Below are positions 1 to 9,464 of a stretch of DNA of 64,000 nucleotides, piece after piece. The stretch lies in assembly GCF_005843925.1 (NCBI RefSeq), contig NZ_VCBC01000009.1:1-64000 (forward strand). The letters are read 5' to 3'. Every line of letters begins with the position of its first letter. Position 1 is the first letter of the stretch. This DNA comes from Thalassotalea litorea (GTDB taxonomy: Bacteria; Pseudomonadota; Gammaproteobacteria; Enterobacterales; Alteromonadaceae). The position numbers were made by a program, and so were the translations under genes. The notes under the pieces are model-generated. The model searched no databases. It saw only the letters and a program-made list of their open reading frames with translations, and was not told the DNA's origin.

Positions 1-61
1 GCGGAAGCAGTTTTACAATTTATTTTGATAGTATCCTTGAAATGAAACGGGAGTCCATATA

Positions 62-477
62 GGGAATGACGCGAGGCTGGGTTGCTTTTCACTCGAAACA
101 GCGTGTCCTCGGAGCTGATGACATCAGCGTACTCAAAGCGACGTTTTTCGTCGCGTTCCCGAAACAATCTTCGATTGTGTACTCGAAGTGACGATTTCCG
201 TCACGTACTCGGAGTATCGCTTGCGATGCGTACTGCTCTTATTGGCACATAGCCGTTCAAGCGGTGGTGATAGATTCCCTGTCGCGGCAGGGAATGACGC
301 GAGATTAGGTTGTTTTTCTCTCGGAATAATGTGTATTCGGAGCTGATGACACCAGCGTACTCGAAGCGACGTTTTTCGTTGTATACCCGGAACAATCTTC
401 GATTGTGTACTCGAAGTGACGATTTTCCGTCATGTACTCGGAGTATCGCTTGCGATACGTACTGCTCTTATTGGCAC
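62..477. repeat. Duplicated block of short hairpins (two copies, about 187 bp each)
   Basis: Two near-identical blocks lie at 62-248 and 290-477, offset 228-229 bp. Both begin GGGAATGACGCGAG and end TACTGCTCTTATTGGCAC. Each block is a string of small self-complementary units separated by GTACTCG(A/G)A-like linkers: GCGACG-TTTTT-CGTCGC, ACAATC-TTC-GATTGT, GTGACG-ATTTC-CGTCAC and ATCGC-TT-GCGAT. Reading frames run through both strands but show no start signal or family resemblance, so I treat this as non-coding repeat DNA. Function unknown. Confidence 0.75.
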
Positions 478-947
478 TTGCAACCTGCCACCTTCGACCT
501 TGAGGGAATTTAATTCCCGCTATTGTCACAAAGCCGCTATTGTCACAAAGCCGCCATCGTCATGCCGGCGTAGTCCGGTATCTAAACATTAAAAAGAAAG
601 ATTACGGCCGTCGCCACAATGACGAAGTTTACGTCTTCGACAAAGTCCTCAGCGAATGTGTTTTATACATTCGTCACCGATGAAATCCTCACCCAAAATC
701 AATGGTTTCAATTGCCTGTACAATAAAATTGCCAAAAGGTGCAAAAAATACTTGCCAGTTGAAACAATGCTTGTTAAAAAGGTCTCACTCAGGCGAGTAT
801 GTTTCCAATAACAACGAGTAGCAATGCAAAACTTTAAACCACATTTCCGATATTACCGCCTTACCTATCTTTATTGGTAATCCTTTACCGATCCCTCGTT
901 ATTCGTTTTTATTTTTAGTTTTATTTATTTCATCGGAAGTCGTAACA
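478..947. other. Gene-free region upstream of aroF
   Basis: No gene is visible. A 17-bp direct repeat (CGCTATTGTCACAAAGC) occurs at 518 and 535. It is followed at about 558-582 by a GTCATGCCGGCGTAGTCCGG element, which resembles the GTCATGCCGG...CCGGCATC palindromes common between genes of marine gammaproteobacteria. Further small hairpins lie at about 620-690 (CGAAG-TTTACGT-CTTCG and GAATGTGTTTTATACATTC). The aroF promoter must lie in the last 250 bp. A GGTAA-N4-TTACC inverted repeat sits near 875-890, but I found no convincing TyrR box (TGTAAA-N6-TTTACA). Confidence 0.5.
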
Positions 948-2018
948 ATGCAAAACACCAGACTAAATGACGTTCACGTCAACTCAGAAGAAATCCTAAT
1001 CACCCCAGATGCGTTGCGCGAGCAATTCCCATTGGCAGATCATCACCGGCAGTCAATATTACAATCTCGGGATATTATTGCGGACATTATTCACAAACGC
1101 GATCCAAGACTCCTGGTCATTTCCGGCCCATGCTCAGTGCATGATGTGGAAGCGGCCAAAGAATATGGTCGTCGCTTGAAGAAATTGCATGACCAGTACA
1201 AGGATACCCTTTACATCGTTATGCGGGTTTACTTTGAGAAGCCCCGTACAACGGTTGGCTGGAAAGGGCTAATTAATGATCCACATATGGACAATACCTT
1301 TGATGTCACCACCGGATTGAAAACAGCGCGAGAATTGTTGCTATATCTTACCGAGCTTGGTTTGCCGCTGGCGACAGAAGCACTTGATCCGATTTCACCC
1401 CAGTATTTAGCTGAGTTATTTAGCTGGTCGGCGATTGGTGCCCGTACCACGGAATCTCAAACTCACCGAGAAATGGCCAGTGGTCTGTCGATGCCAATTG
1501 GATTTAAAAACGGCACCAATGGCAGTCTGGATGTCGCCATCAATGCATTGCAATCTGCAGCATCGTCACACCGGTTTATGGGAATTAACCGCCAGGGCCA
1601 GGTTGCATTGATTAAAACCTCAGGCAACCCTGATGGTCATGTAATTTTACGCGGTGGTAAGCAGCCGAATTATGATTCTGTCAATGTCTCTTTATGCGAA
1701 GAACAGTTGCAGAGCAAAGGACTGGATCCTGCGTTAGTGATTGATTGCTCACATGCCAACTCAAGCAAAGACCACAATCGTCAGCCTTTGGTCGCCGATA
1801 ATGTCGTCAATCAAATCTGTGAAGGTAATAAATCGATTATCGGGATTATGCTCGAAAGTCACTTAAATGGTGGCAACCAAAGTGCCAATACGCCAAAAGA
1901 CGAATTGGCCTACGGGGTTTCGGTAACCGATGCATGTATCGATTGGCAAAGCACGGAAACTTTATTATTCTCGATGAATGAGAAATTGGGCGCGACGCTC
2001 AGTAAGCGAATAAGCTGA
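948..2018 (+). CDS. aroF: 3-deoxy-7-phosphoheptulonate synthase (DAHP synthase, class I, Tyr-type)
   Basis: Condenses phosphoenolpyruvate and erythrose 4-phosphate to DAHP, the first step of the shikimate pathway, in the cytosol. The protein is 356 residues, the same length as E. coli AroF. The metal ligands of the AroFGH family can be read off: Cys62 in SGPCSVHD, His269 in DCSHANS, Glu303 in MLESHL and Asp328 in VTDAC. The ATG at 948 has a GGAAG-type ribosome site 10 bases upstream. The stop is 4 bases before tyrA, the same aroF-tyrA order as in E. coli, which favours the tyrosine-sensitive isozyme. Feedback specificity itself cannot be read from sequence here. Confidence 0.96.
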   Translation: MQNTRLNDVHVNSEEILITPDALREQFPLADHHRQSILQSRDIIADIIHKRDPRLLVISGPCSVHDVEAAKEYGRRLKKLHDQYKDTLYIVMRVYFEKPRTTVGWKGLINDPHMDNTFDVTTGLKTARELLLYLTELGLPLATEALDPISPQYLAELFSWSAIGARTTESQTHREMASGLSMPIGFKNGTNGSLDVAINALQSAASSHRFMGINRQGQVALIKTSGNPDGHVILRGGKQPNYDSVNVSLCEEQLQSKGLDPALVIDCSHANSSKDHNRQPLVADNVVNQICEGNKSIIGIMLESHLNGGNQSANTPKDELAYGVSVTDACIDWQSTETLLFSMNEKLGATLSKRIS

Positions 2019-2022
2019 TTGC

Positions 2023-3159
2023 ATGCCAATAACAGACGAAAAGTTTAGCGCCGAGCTATCGGCGCTACGAGAGCAGATTGATGATATTGATCACCAGTTG
2101 CTCTCATTGCTGGCGACACGACGTAAAATCACCAGTCAGGTCGGGACACTGAAAAGTAAGGCTGGGGTGGCTATTTTTGATCCCTCTCGCGAACAGGCTT
2201 TGCTGGCCAGTCTGGCGGATAAATGTAAAGACTATGAAGTATCCCCGGATCTTATTCAGGATCTGTTCAAGCGTATTATGCGTGATTCTTATTCATCGCA
2301 AGATGAAAGAGGCTACCAAAAGGTCAATGCCGATATCGAAAAAGTTGTCGTAATCGGCGGTAAAGGCCAACTTGGGAGTATTTTTGTCGACCTGTTTAAG
2401 CGTTCCGGCTATCAGGTTCACACACTGGAAGCGCAAGATTGGCCCAACGCCGATAATATTTTAACCGGTGCGAATCTCGTGATTGTTGCCGTTCCGATCA
2501 ATGTTACGGAACGAGTGATAAATCAACTGAGTGACCTGGATAAAGATTGCATTTTGGCCGATATTACTTCAATTAAGTCCGAGCCAATGACCCATATGCT
2601 TAACGTTCACAAAGGCCCTGTGGTTGGTTTGCATCCGATGTTTGGCCCGGGTGTGACAGGCATGATCAAACAAACCGTCATTGTGTGTGAAGGACGTGCT
2701 TTGCACCATTGTGAATGGTTAATGCAACAACTGCAGGTTTGGGGGGCAGAGCTTAAGTATTACTCAGCTGCTGAGCATGATGAAACCATGGCGATGGTAC
2801 AAGTCATGCGTCATTTCTCGACTATCAGCTATGGTTATCATTTGATGCAAGAAGGCACCGACTTACAGCGCTTGTTGGATATGAGTTCGCCGATTTATCG
2901 TCTGGAATTAGCGATGGTGGGCCGATTGTTCGCTCAAGATAAACAGCTTTATGCGGACATTATCTTTTCTAATGGTAATAATGTCGCGGTTATGAAACGA
3001 TATGCTGAACGATTTTTAACCTTGCTTAGTGCGGTCGAATGTCAGGATAAGGAATTGTTTTTAAATACCTTTACCCAGGTTTCCGATTGGTTCGGTGATT
3101 ATGCACAAAGCTTCTTGCTCGAAAGTCAGCAATTACTTAATAAGACAAAGGAGAGCTAA
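2023..3159 (+). CDS. tyrA: Bifunctional chorismate mutase / prephenate dehydrogenase
   Basis: Converts chorismate to prephenate and then, with NAD+, to 4-hydroxyphenylpyruvate, the tyrosine precursor. The protein is 378 residues (E. coli TyrA 373). Residues 1-90 form the AroQ-type mutase helix bundle (ELREQID-like start, [10 protein letters not shown], Arg/Lys-rich active-site segments). From about 107 comes the dehydrogenase, with a nucleotide-binding loop [11 protein letters not shown] (108-119) and the HPMFGPG motif with its His near 204. It starts 4 bases after aroF and is followed with no real gap by the thioredoxin-like lipoprotein gene, so a three-gene transcript is likely. Confidence 0.96.
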   Translation: MPITDEKFSAELSALREQIDDIDHQLLSLLATRRKITSQVGTLKSKAGVAIFDPSREQALLASLADKCKDYEVSPDLIQDLFKRIMRDSYSSQDERGYQKVNADIEKVVVIGGKGQLGSIFVDLFKRSGYQVHTLEAQDWPNADNILTGANLVIVAVPINVTERVINQLSDLDKDCILADITSIKSEPMTHMLNVHKGPVVGLHPMFGPGVTGMIKQTVIVCEGRALHHCEWLMQQLQVWGAELKYYSAAEHDETMAMVQVMRHFSTISYGYHLMQEGTDLQRLLDMSSPIYRLELAMVGRLFAQDKQLYADIIFSNGNNVAVMKRYAERFLTLLSAVECQDKELFLNTFTQVSDWFGDYAQSFLLESQQLLNKTKES

Positions 3160-3160
3160 A

Positions 3161-3658
3161 ATGTCAGCCAATGTTTATTCTTATCTAAAGTACGGTCTAT
3201 TAGTGGCCTGTCTATTCACCCTAACTGCGTGTCAATCGACTTCCTCAGACGATATTGAGCAAACTTACGGGGCAATGGAAGGGAGTGTATTGTTAGCCGA
3301 CTATCCACAGTTCACCCTGTCCTATGAAAATTATGATGTCACGGAACAGGAAACTGCTGCGTTACAACCTTATGCGGAAGCGATTAAGGTAAAAGTGTTT
3401 TTTGGCACCTGGTGTCATGATTCTCAGCGTGAAGTCCCGCGTTTTTTAAAATTAGCCGAGCTGCTCCCTGAACTTGAATATCAACTGATTTCGCTGGATT
3501 ATCAAAAATCCGATCCCGACGGAATGGCGGAAAAATACCAGGTTAAGTTCACACCGACTTTTGTGGTATTTAAAGATGGTCAGGAAATTGGCCGTGTGAT
3601 TGAACGCCCACAAGTATCACTCGGTGAAGATATCGCCAACCTTGCGGCTAAACACTAA
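3161..3658 (+). CDS. Thioredoxin-fold lipoprotein with a monothiol WCHDS site
   Basis: Predicted lipoprotein of 165 residues. The ATG at 3161 is chosen because AAGGAG ends 7 bases before it and because it gives a clean signal sequence with lipobox LTAC (Cys24); an upstream in-frame start would lie inside tyrA. The mature part has a thioredoxin fold: FFGTWCHDSQREVP (active-site Cys85, with Ser88 where the second Cys would be) and the cis-proline region FTPTFVVF. It may handle thiol/disulfide chemistry or simply use the fold for binding; the monothiol site argues against a classical dithiol oxidoreductase. It begins 1 base after the tyrA stop, an unexplained partner for an aromatic amino acid operon. 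No rho-independent terminator is obvious after it. Confidence 0.8.
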   Translation: MSANVYSYLKYGLLVACLFTLTACQSTSSDDIEQTYGAMEGSVLLADYPQFTLSYENYDVTEQETAALQPYAEAIKVKVFFGTWCHDSQREVPRFLKLAELLPELEYQLISLDYQKSDPDGMAEKYQVKFTPTFVVFKDGQEIGRVIERPQVSLGEDIANLAAKH

Positions 3659-3767
3659 CGATAAATGTTTGCATATCAAGGGGCAGAACAGTTGCACGTT
3701 CAATGACGCTGACTCCTTGATACGCTCTTATTCAGTTCTTGTTATCGTGCTGTTTATATTTCGCCCG

Positions 3768-4199
3768 CTATTTAAGTTCTTTTAATTCCGCTAACACCTG
3801 CTCGCGACATTTTTTTATCGCCTTAGTTACCGCCTCAATACTTTGTTTATCGGAATCTATTTGTTGAAAGTTCTGCTGCCACACCGTAAATAATTCATTA
3901 GAAGCATGCTGACTGGATCGTGACATGGCCGAGGTTAAATCCCGGATATAAAGCACATACGACCAACCTTTTAAAGGATCGCCCTTATTAACGTCGTCGT
4001 AATACGTGTAATCGACCAATAGTTGCAATTGTGCCAATGACATGATGATTTCAAAAGACGAGGTTCGAATATTGCGGTTATATTCCGTTTGCTCATTGCG
4101 CCAGGTGTTGTAAGCCAACGAAGAGATCGCAATAAATATCGAGATTATGGCAATAAGGTTATTTCTTAGTTGTTGTTTCAGGGTTACTTTTGTATTCAA
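3768..4199 (-). CDS. Hypothetical protein with one N-terminal membrane segment
   Basis: 143 residues. After a short basic N-terminus (KVTLKQQLRNN) there is one hydrophobic segment, about residues 14-31 (LIAIISIFIAISSLAYNTW), then a mostly helical soluble part with Gln/Lys-rich stretches and a basic C-terminus (AIKKCREQVLAELKELK). I do not recognise the family. The topology suggests a single-pass inner-membrane protein with a periplasmic or cytoplasmic helical domain. It is transcribed toward the aroF operon, and 102 bp separate it from the next gene on the same strand, with a terminator between them, so it is probably its own unit. The ATG at 4199 is the only start that keeps the membrane segment complete. 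Confidence 0.6.
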   Translation of the reverse strand: MNTKVTLKQQLRNNLIAIISIFIAISSLAYNTWRNEQTEYNRNIRTSSFEIIMSLAQLQLLVDYTYYDDVNKGDPLKGWSYVLYIRDLTSAMSRSSQHASNELFTVWQQNFQQIDSDKQSIEAVTKAIKKCREQVLAELKELK

Positions 4200-4250
4200 T
4201 TCACCTGTCCAGGCTCAGTATACCAAGTTAAATATTAGCTATCGGTAATG

Positions 4251-4280
4251 AAAAAGGCGAGCCTATAGTGACTCGCCTTT
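4251..4280 (-). terminator. Rho-independent terminator after the AsmA-like gene
   Basis: AAAGGCGAG (4253-4261) pairs with CTCGCCTTT (4272-4280) over a 10-base loop. On the minus strand the stem is followed by a run of T. It lies 22 bases beyond the stop of the gene at 4302-5033. Confidence 0.8.
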
Positions 4281-4301
4281 GGTTTGAGTGAGTAAAATGG
4301 A

Positions 4302-5033
4302 TTAGTCTTTCTTAAAAAGCTTATCGAGAAGCTTTTTACCTTCTTTTTCTGCCTTATCCATAATCGTTTGTTTGGTCATATCTTCCGCTTGTTCTTCCAC
4401 AACCTCTAACACTCGGTTCGCTAATTCCGCGCCGATTTGATCCGCTGGAAGCCCTTTGTCACCGCCAATACTGCCTAGCTCAACTGCTGGCACATTGACA
4501 TCATAAACTTTTGAATTAAGTTTGCTGGTGTCTGCTTTAACCGCCATACCCGATAACGTGATCTTCTTTATTGCGATTAATGTTTCTTGCTTATCTTCTG
4601 CTTTTGGCTGCGGCTGCTTGTTGCCTTTTGGGAGTTGTTTTTTCACATTGCTGATCAGCTCCTGAATATTGGAGCTAGCGGTACCGGTAAATTCAATAAA
4701 GGCTTTTGGATCCTTAATTGTGACATGTTCAATTACGATAGGAGAGCCGCGTAAACTTTCCAAGTCGATATCCATTGCCACTTCGCCAAAGTCAATGGCA
4801 TGCTTAGCATTAAAACCTTCAGGATTGGCAACTTTGAAGCCTCTGATCGCGCCAAAACCTTCCATTAATTTAAGGTCAACTTCCTGTACAGTCACGGGTT
4901 CGCCCATCAGCGCAGTACCGCGTATTTCCAATTGTGATTTTAAAAATCCATTCCAATCCTGTGACGCCAAATACCAAAGTGCGGCACCACAAAACAACAA
5001 AATAATGAGCGCAATTATGCCTAATTTTTTCAT
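4302..5033 (-). CDS. Short AsmA/DUF748-like membrane-anchored protein
   Basis: 243 residues. One N-terminal membrane segment (about 4-24, ending WYLAS) is followed by a periplasmic beta-rich part of the kind seen in AsmA-like proteins: a layered pattern of GEPVTVQEVDLKLMEGFG, IRGFKVANPEGF and IVIEHVTIKDPKAF. This is the repeating beta-strand grammar of AsmA, TamB and DUF748 N-termini. A Lys/Gln-rich linker lies near 135-155 and a charged helix ends the protein (KLLDKLFKKD). It is much shorter than AsmA (about 600 residues) and may be a stand-alone envelope lipid or outer-membrane homeostasis factor. It is monocistronic, with its own terminator at 4251-4280. The family call is from pattern only. 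Confidence 0.65.
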   Translation of the reverse strand: MKKLGIIALIILLFCGAALWYLASQDWNGFLKSQLEIRGTALMGEPVTVQEVDLKLMEGFGAIRGFKVANPEGFNAKHAIDFGEVAMDIDLESLRGSPIVIEHVTIKDPKAFIEFTGTASSNIQELISNVKKQLPKGNKQPQPKAEDKQETLIAIKKITLSGMAVKADTSKLNSKVYDVNVPAVELGSIGGDKGLPADQIGAELANRVLEVVEEQAEDMTKQTIMDKAEKEGKKLLDKLFKKD

Positions 5034-5182
5034 GGGATATCCTTTTGAACCTTATCTCAAATGTATTCGTATGTTGTTAATCGTAAAAATACTGTAAATC
5101 ATAGAATTTAGCTTACTTGATTATCGTGTTAAAAGGCAATCTAAGCTATATTAACGCCAGTTTTATATTAAGAATTCATATC

Positions 5183-6262
5183 ATGGAAAATCAAAACGCT
5201 TCTCGCCTTCCTTTAATTATTTTAGCTGTTGTTTTATCAGCGTTAATTGTTTATTTACAATGGCCAGAAGAAAGTGCCGAGCAAGAACGTGGAGCTCGAC
5301 AGGTTACCGTCAAAACGTCGCCGGTGATCCGCGCAGAGTTTAGTGACGAATTCGAAGCATTAGGTACTGCAAATGCCAATGAACAAGTGATGATAACCGC
5401 GCAATATTCAGACATCGTGCAATCCATCTATTTTGATGATGGTGACAAAGTTGAGAGGGGCGACGTTTTAGTTCAACTTGCCAACGCCGAGGAACTCGCC
5501 AAAGTGAAAGAGCTGCAATCGAACTTGGACGAAGCAGAATCACAATTGAAACGATACAATAATTTGCTCGATCGTAATGTTGGCAGCATTTCACAGCGTG
5601 ACGAGCAATTATCGAAAACTCAATCGATACGCGCGCAGTTGAAAAGCGCACAAGCGGTTCTCGATAACTTGACCATTAAGGCTCCGTTTGCGGGGCAACT
5701 CGGCTTCAGACAAGTCAGTGTGGGCGCGTTGATAAGCAATGGTGACGTGATTACGTCTTTGGATGATTTAGAAACCATTAAAGTCGATTTTGCCATACCA
5801 GAACGTTTTTTGCCCACAGTTTCGGTTGGTCAAACGATTACCGCCCGCAATGTGGCGTATCCAGATGAGTCTTTTAAGGGGACGGTTACTGGTATTTCAT
5901 CGCGCGTCAACTCTATGACCCGCACCATTCAAATACGGGCAAAGCTACCAAATATGGAAGGTAAGCTACGCCCTGGTATGTTGATGGGCATTGCAATTAA
6001 GCGCAAGGTTGAAGAAATTATGCAATTGCCGGAGAGCGCGGTAATCCCTTTCGAAGACAGCCATTTTGTATTTGTTGCTGAGCAAGGCGTGGCCAAGCGA
6101 AAACCCGTGATAATCGGTCGTCGTAAACCGGGCATTGTTGAAATTATCAGTGGCTTGGATTTAGCGGAAGACGTCGTGGTAGAAGGTGCATTGAAGTTGC
6201 GTGATGGATCGCAAGTGAAAATTATCGGTGACTCCCCAACAACGGTGAAAGGAGACGAGTAA
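5183..6262 (+). CDS. RND efflux periplasmic adaptor (membrane fusion protein)
   Basis: 359 residues. The N-terminal anchor is about residues 9-26, then come the lipoyl/biotinyl-like halves (ITAQYSDIVQSIYFDDGDKVERGDVL and, after the hairpin, LTIKAPFAGQLGFRQVSVGALIS), an alpha-helical hairpin at about 105-155, and beta-barrel and membrane-proximal domains. It couples an RND pump to an outer-membrane channel. The ATG at 5183 is preferred over a TTG-type start at 5117 because it places the hydrophobic anchor at the N-terminus as in homologues, though no strong ribosome site is visible. The stop overlaps the pump gene start by one base (TAATG), so the two are translationally coupled. No outer-membrane factor gene is present nearby; it may use a TolC encoded elsewhere. 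Confidence 0.9.
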   Translation: MENQNASRLPLIILAVVLSALIVYLQWPEESAEQERGARQVTVKTSPVIRAEFSDEFEALGTANANEQVMITAQYSDIVQSIYFDDGDKVERGDVLVQLANAEELAKVKELQSNLDEAESQLKRYNNLLDRNVGSISQRDEQLSKTQSIRAQLKSAQAVLDNLTIKAPFAGQLGFRQVSVGALISNGDVITSLDDLETIKVDFAIPERFLPTVSVGQTITARNVAYPDESFKGTVTGISSRVNSMTRTIQIRAKLPNMEGKLRPGMLMGIAIKRKVEEIMQLPESAVIPFEDSHFVFVAEQGVAKRKPVIIGRRKPGIVEIISGLDLAEDVVVEGALKLRDGSQVKIIGDSPTTVKGDE

Positions 6263-9200
6263 TGATTCTTTCCGATTTATCCGTTAAACGCCCGGTTTTT
6301 GCAACGGTTCTTAATCTCCTTATCATCACCTTTGGTATCGTTGCATTTTTGATGTTGCCATTACGTGAGTATCCAGATACGGACAAGCCAGTGATTACCG
6401 TCTCCACCAAATACAACGGCGCTTCTGCCGCTATTGTTGAAACTAAAATCACTCAAGTGTTAGAAGATAGAATTAGCGGTATTGAGGGGGTTAAAAATAT
6501 TAAATCCCAGTCCCGTGATGGGCGCTCGCGTATTTCTATCGAATTTGATATCGATCGTGACATTGATGGCGCGGCCAACGATGTACGCGACAAAATATCT
6601 TCCGAAATCGGTCGCTTGCCAGAACAAGCTGAATCGCCAGAGATCCAAAAAGCCAATGACGACGAAGACGTAATCGTTTGGTTCACATTACAGTCGGAAG
6701 TCTTTAATACCCTGGAACTTACCGATTATGCCAATCGCTATATTGTTGACCGATTTGCGGTGGTCAATGGCGTTGCTGAAGTGATGGTTGGTGGCGGCCG
6801 TACCTATGCAATGAAAATTGTATTAAATCGACAGGCGATGGCGGCTCGCAACATCACGGTAGCGGATATCGAATCGACCCTGCGCAAAGAAAATATTGAA
6901 TTACCTGCGGGTGAAGTCAAATCCATCGATCGTAACTTTAATGTGCGTGTCGCTCGAAGCTATAATACGGCGCAGGACTTCGCGCAAATGGTGATTGCTC
7001 GCGGCGACAATAATTCGCTGGTTCGACTCGGTGACATCGCTGAGGTCAGTGTGACGGCTGAAGACGATGAAACCCTGTTTCGCGGATACGGTGAAAACAT
7101 GGTCGGGCTCGGGATCATCAAGCAATCGACCGCGAATACGCTAGATGTGGTGGAAGCTGCTCGATCGGAAATGGACATTATCAAAGAAAACCTGCCTGCC
7201 GGTACAACGATTATTCCCAGTTATGATTCCTCCATATTTATTAAGCAATCGGTTGATGAGGTATACAATACGTTAGGCATCGCGATGTTAATGGTCGTGT
7301 TGGTTATCTTTATCTTCCTGGGTAATATACGGGCGACGTTTATTCCAGCCGTCACCGTACCCGTTGCTTTGATTGGCTCGATGATCATTCTCTCGGCGCT
7401 GGGGTTCTCCATTAATCTGTTGACCTTACTTGCACTCGTGCTGGCAATCGGTCTGGTGGTCGATGATTCCATCGTTGTCTTAGAAAACATATATCGCCGT
7501 ATCGAAGAGGGCGAAACACCACTCATGGCAGCCTACAACGGTGGGCGCGAAGTCGCCTTTGCTGTTGTGGCAACAACGCTGGTATTGGTCGCAGTATTCG
7601 TCCCGCTGATTTTCTTATCCGGTGATATAGGCCGATTATTTACCGAGTTTGCTCTGGCAATTGCCGCAGCTGTGATTTTCTCTTCAGTGACCGCATTATC
7701 ATTAACGCCAATGATGTGTTCCAAGCTATTAAAACACCGTCAACGTAGCTCATCATTTGGGCAATTGCTTGATAAAGGCTTTGCCAAATTAGAAGCGAGT
7801 TATGGCAATAGTTTAGTGTCGGTGATTAAACAGCCGATGATGATTTTTGTGGTAATGGGTTTAGCCTTTGCCAGCTTATGGGTACTCTTCGACAAACTGC
7901 CTTCTGAGTATGCACCAAAAGAAGATAGAGGTAGTGCCTTTATGATCATGTCAGGCGCTGAAGGCGCAAGTTTCGAACGTAATGCCGAAAACATGACGAT
8001 GATCGAATCGAAATTAATGGACTATCATGACGAAGGGGTTCTTGAACGGGTTCTGGTTCGCGTGCCTGGTTTTGGTGGAACCGGTGGTATTGCCATTATT
8101 GGTTTGCCTGATTGGGAAGACCGTAAGGTTTCATCGTTTGAATTTATGAATATGTTTAATCGAGATTTGGCGCAATATACCGATGTCCGCGCGTTTGTGA
8201 TGATGCGTGGTGGGCTCGGTGGTCGCGGTAGTGGCGGTCAGTCGATTGGTTTCGTGTTACAAGGTAATGACTTTGAAGAACTCGCTCGTTGGCGCGATAT
8301 CGTTTTGGCAAAAGCTCAGGAAAACCCAAAGATTATTGGCTTGGATAGTGATTATAAAGAAACCTATCCGCAATTAATGGTGAGTATTGATCGCGCCAGG
8401 GCTGCGGATTTAGGTGTATCCGTTGGGGACATTGGCGCAACGCTTGAAACCATGTTGGGGAATCGTCGCGTAACCACGTACCTTGAGCGCGGCGAAGAAT
8501 ACGATGTGATGCTCGAAGGTGATGAAAATGATTATCGTAGCCCAAGCTCGATAGACAATTTATATGTGCGTTCGTCATCGACTGGGCAGTTAGTAGCATT
8601 GTCGAATTTGGTATCGATCACTGAAAATGCTACCTCGTCAAACTTGAACCGTTTTAACCGTCTGCGTTCGATTACCTTAACCGGCAATGTGGCAGACGAT
8701 TATACCCTGGGTGAGGCACTGGACTATCTCAATGACATCGTCAAAAATGAATTGCCAGTGGAAGCCGCGGTGGATTACACCGGTCAGTCGCAAAAGTTAA
8801 AAGAAACGGGTAACTCGATGTTACTAATCTTTGCTCTGGCTCTGCTTATTACCTACTTGGTTTTAGCCGCTCAGTTTGAAAGCTTTATTCATCCATTGGT
8901 AATCATGATCACCGTACCATTAGCATTGGTTGGTGCGTTGGCTGGATTATACATGTTCGATATGACCCTTAATGTATACAGTCAGATTGGTATTGTGATG
9001 CTCATTGGTCTGGCGGCGAAAAACGGGATCTTGATTGTTGAGTTTGCTAACCAATTACGTGATAAAGGTGAAGCGTTTGAACATGCATTGATTCATGCAT
9101 CAAAACAGCGTTTACGTCCAATCGTGATGACATCTTTCACCACTATCTGTAGCTCAATCCCATTAGTATTGGCTTCCGGACCTGGTTCTGAAAGTCGTAT

Positions 9201-9360
9201 GGTTATCGGTGTGGTAATCTTCGCAGGTGTGGCGATGGCAACAATCTTTACGTTATTTATTGTACCCGGTGCCTATTATTGGTTGTGTCGAAACACCCAA
9301 TCACCAGAGTTCATCACTCAACAAATTGAAGAGCAGCAGCGTAACGCCACTTCCAATTAG
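6262..9360 (+). CDS. RND family efflux pump (HAE-1 type inner-membrane transporter)
   Basis: 1032 residues, the usual length of AcrB/MexB-type pumps. It begins LSVKRPVFATVLNLLII, the standard first membrane helix. The proton-relay aspartates are visible in the fourth helix as GLVVDDSIVVLENIYRR, followed by the usual loop EEGETPLMAAY. A second transmembrane half starts near ALLITYLVLAAQFESF. Proton-driven export of drugs, solutes or lipids is expected. The porter domain has a glycine-rich stretch (RGGLGGRGSGGQSIG) typical of the MexF/VexF-like branch. It forms an operon with the adaptor (1-base overlap) and ends at a strong terminator. Substrate cannot be told from the sequence. Confidence 0.95.
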   Translation: MILSDLSVKRPVFATVLNLLIITFGIVAFLMLPLREYPDTDKPVITVSTKYNGASAAIVETKITQVLEDRISGIEGVKNIKSQSRDGRSRISIEFDIDRDIDGAANDVRDKISSEIGRLPEQAESPEIQKANDDEDVIVWFTLQSEVFNTLELTDYANRYIVDRFAVVNGVAEVMVGGGRTYAMKIVLNRQAMAARNITVADIESTLRKENIELPAGEVKSIDRNFNVRVARSYNTAQDFAQMVIARGDNNSLVRLGDIAEVSVTAEDDETLFRGYGENMVGLGIIKQSTANTLDVVEAARSEMDIIKENLPAGTTIIPSYDSSIFIKQSVDEVYNTLGIAMLMVVLVIFIFLGNIRATFIPAVTVPVALIGSMIILSALGFSINLLTLLALVLAIGLVVDDSIVVLENIYRRIEEGETPLMAAYNGGREVAFAVVATTLVLVAVFVPLIFLSGDIGRLFTEFALAIAAAVIFSSVTALSLTPMMCSKLLKHRQRSSSFGQLLDKGFAKLEASYGNSLVSVIKQPMMIFVVMGLAFASLWVLFDKLPSEYAPKEDRGSAFMIMSGAEGASFERNAENMTMIESKLMDYHDEGVLERVLVRVPGFGGTGGIAIIGLPDWEDRKVSSFEFMNMFNRDLAQYTDVRAFVMMRGGLGGRGSGGQSIGFVLQGNDFEELARWRDIVLAKAQENPKIIGLDSDYKETYPQLMVSIDRARAADLGVSVGDIGATLETMLGNRRVTTYLERGEEYDVMLEGDENDYRSPSSIDNLYVRSSSTGQLVALSNLVSITENATSSNLNRFNRLRSITLTGNVADDYTLGEALDYLNDIVKNELPVEAAVDYTGQSQKLKETGNSMLLIFALALLITYLVLAAQFESFIHPLVIMITVPLALVGALAGLYMFDMTLNVYSQIGIVMLIGLAAKNGILIVEFANQLRDKGEAFEHALIHASKQRLRPIVMTSFTTICSSIPLVLASGPGSESRMVIGVVIFAGVAMATIFTLFIVPGAYYWLCRNTQSPEFITQQIEEQQRNATSN

Positions 9361-9390
9361 TGTGATTGCTAAATACAGATGAAAAACTTG

Positions 9391-9417
9391 AAAAAGCCGG
9401 CAGATGTCGGCTTTTTT
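9391..9417 (+). terminator. Terminator of the RND operon
   Basis: AAAAAGCCGGC and the matching GTCGGCTTTTTT form a stem with a short loop, ending in six T, 30 bases after the pump stop. Confidence 0.85.
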
Positions 9418-9464
9418 ATGGCTTAAATTACAAACGATTCGCGCAATTGAGAGGATGATTCGTT

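Noticed and set aside
201..529. Several 60-75 codon frames in the first 530 bp
   Set aside because: They run through the duplicated hairpin block on both strands and have no coding signals.
870..895. TyrR box upstream of aroF
   Set aside because: GGTAATCCTTTACC is palindromic, but the spacing does not match TGTAAA-N6-TTTACA.
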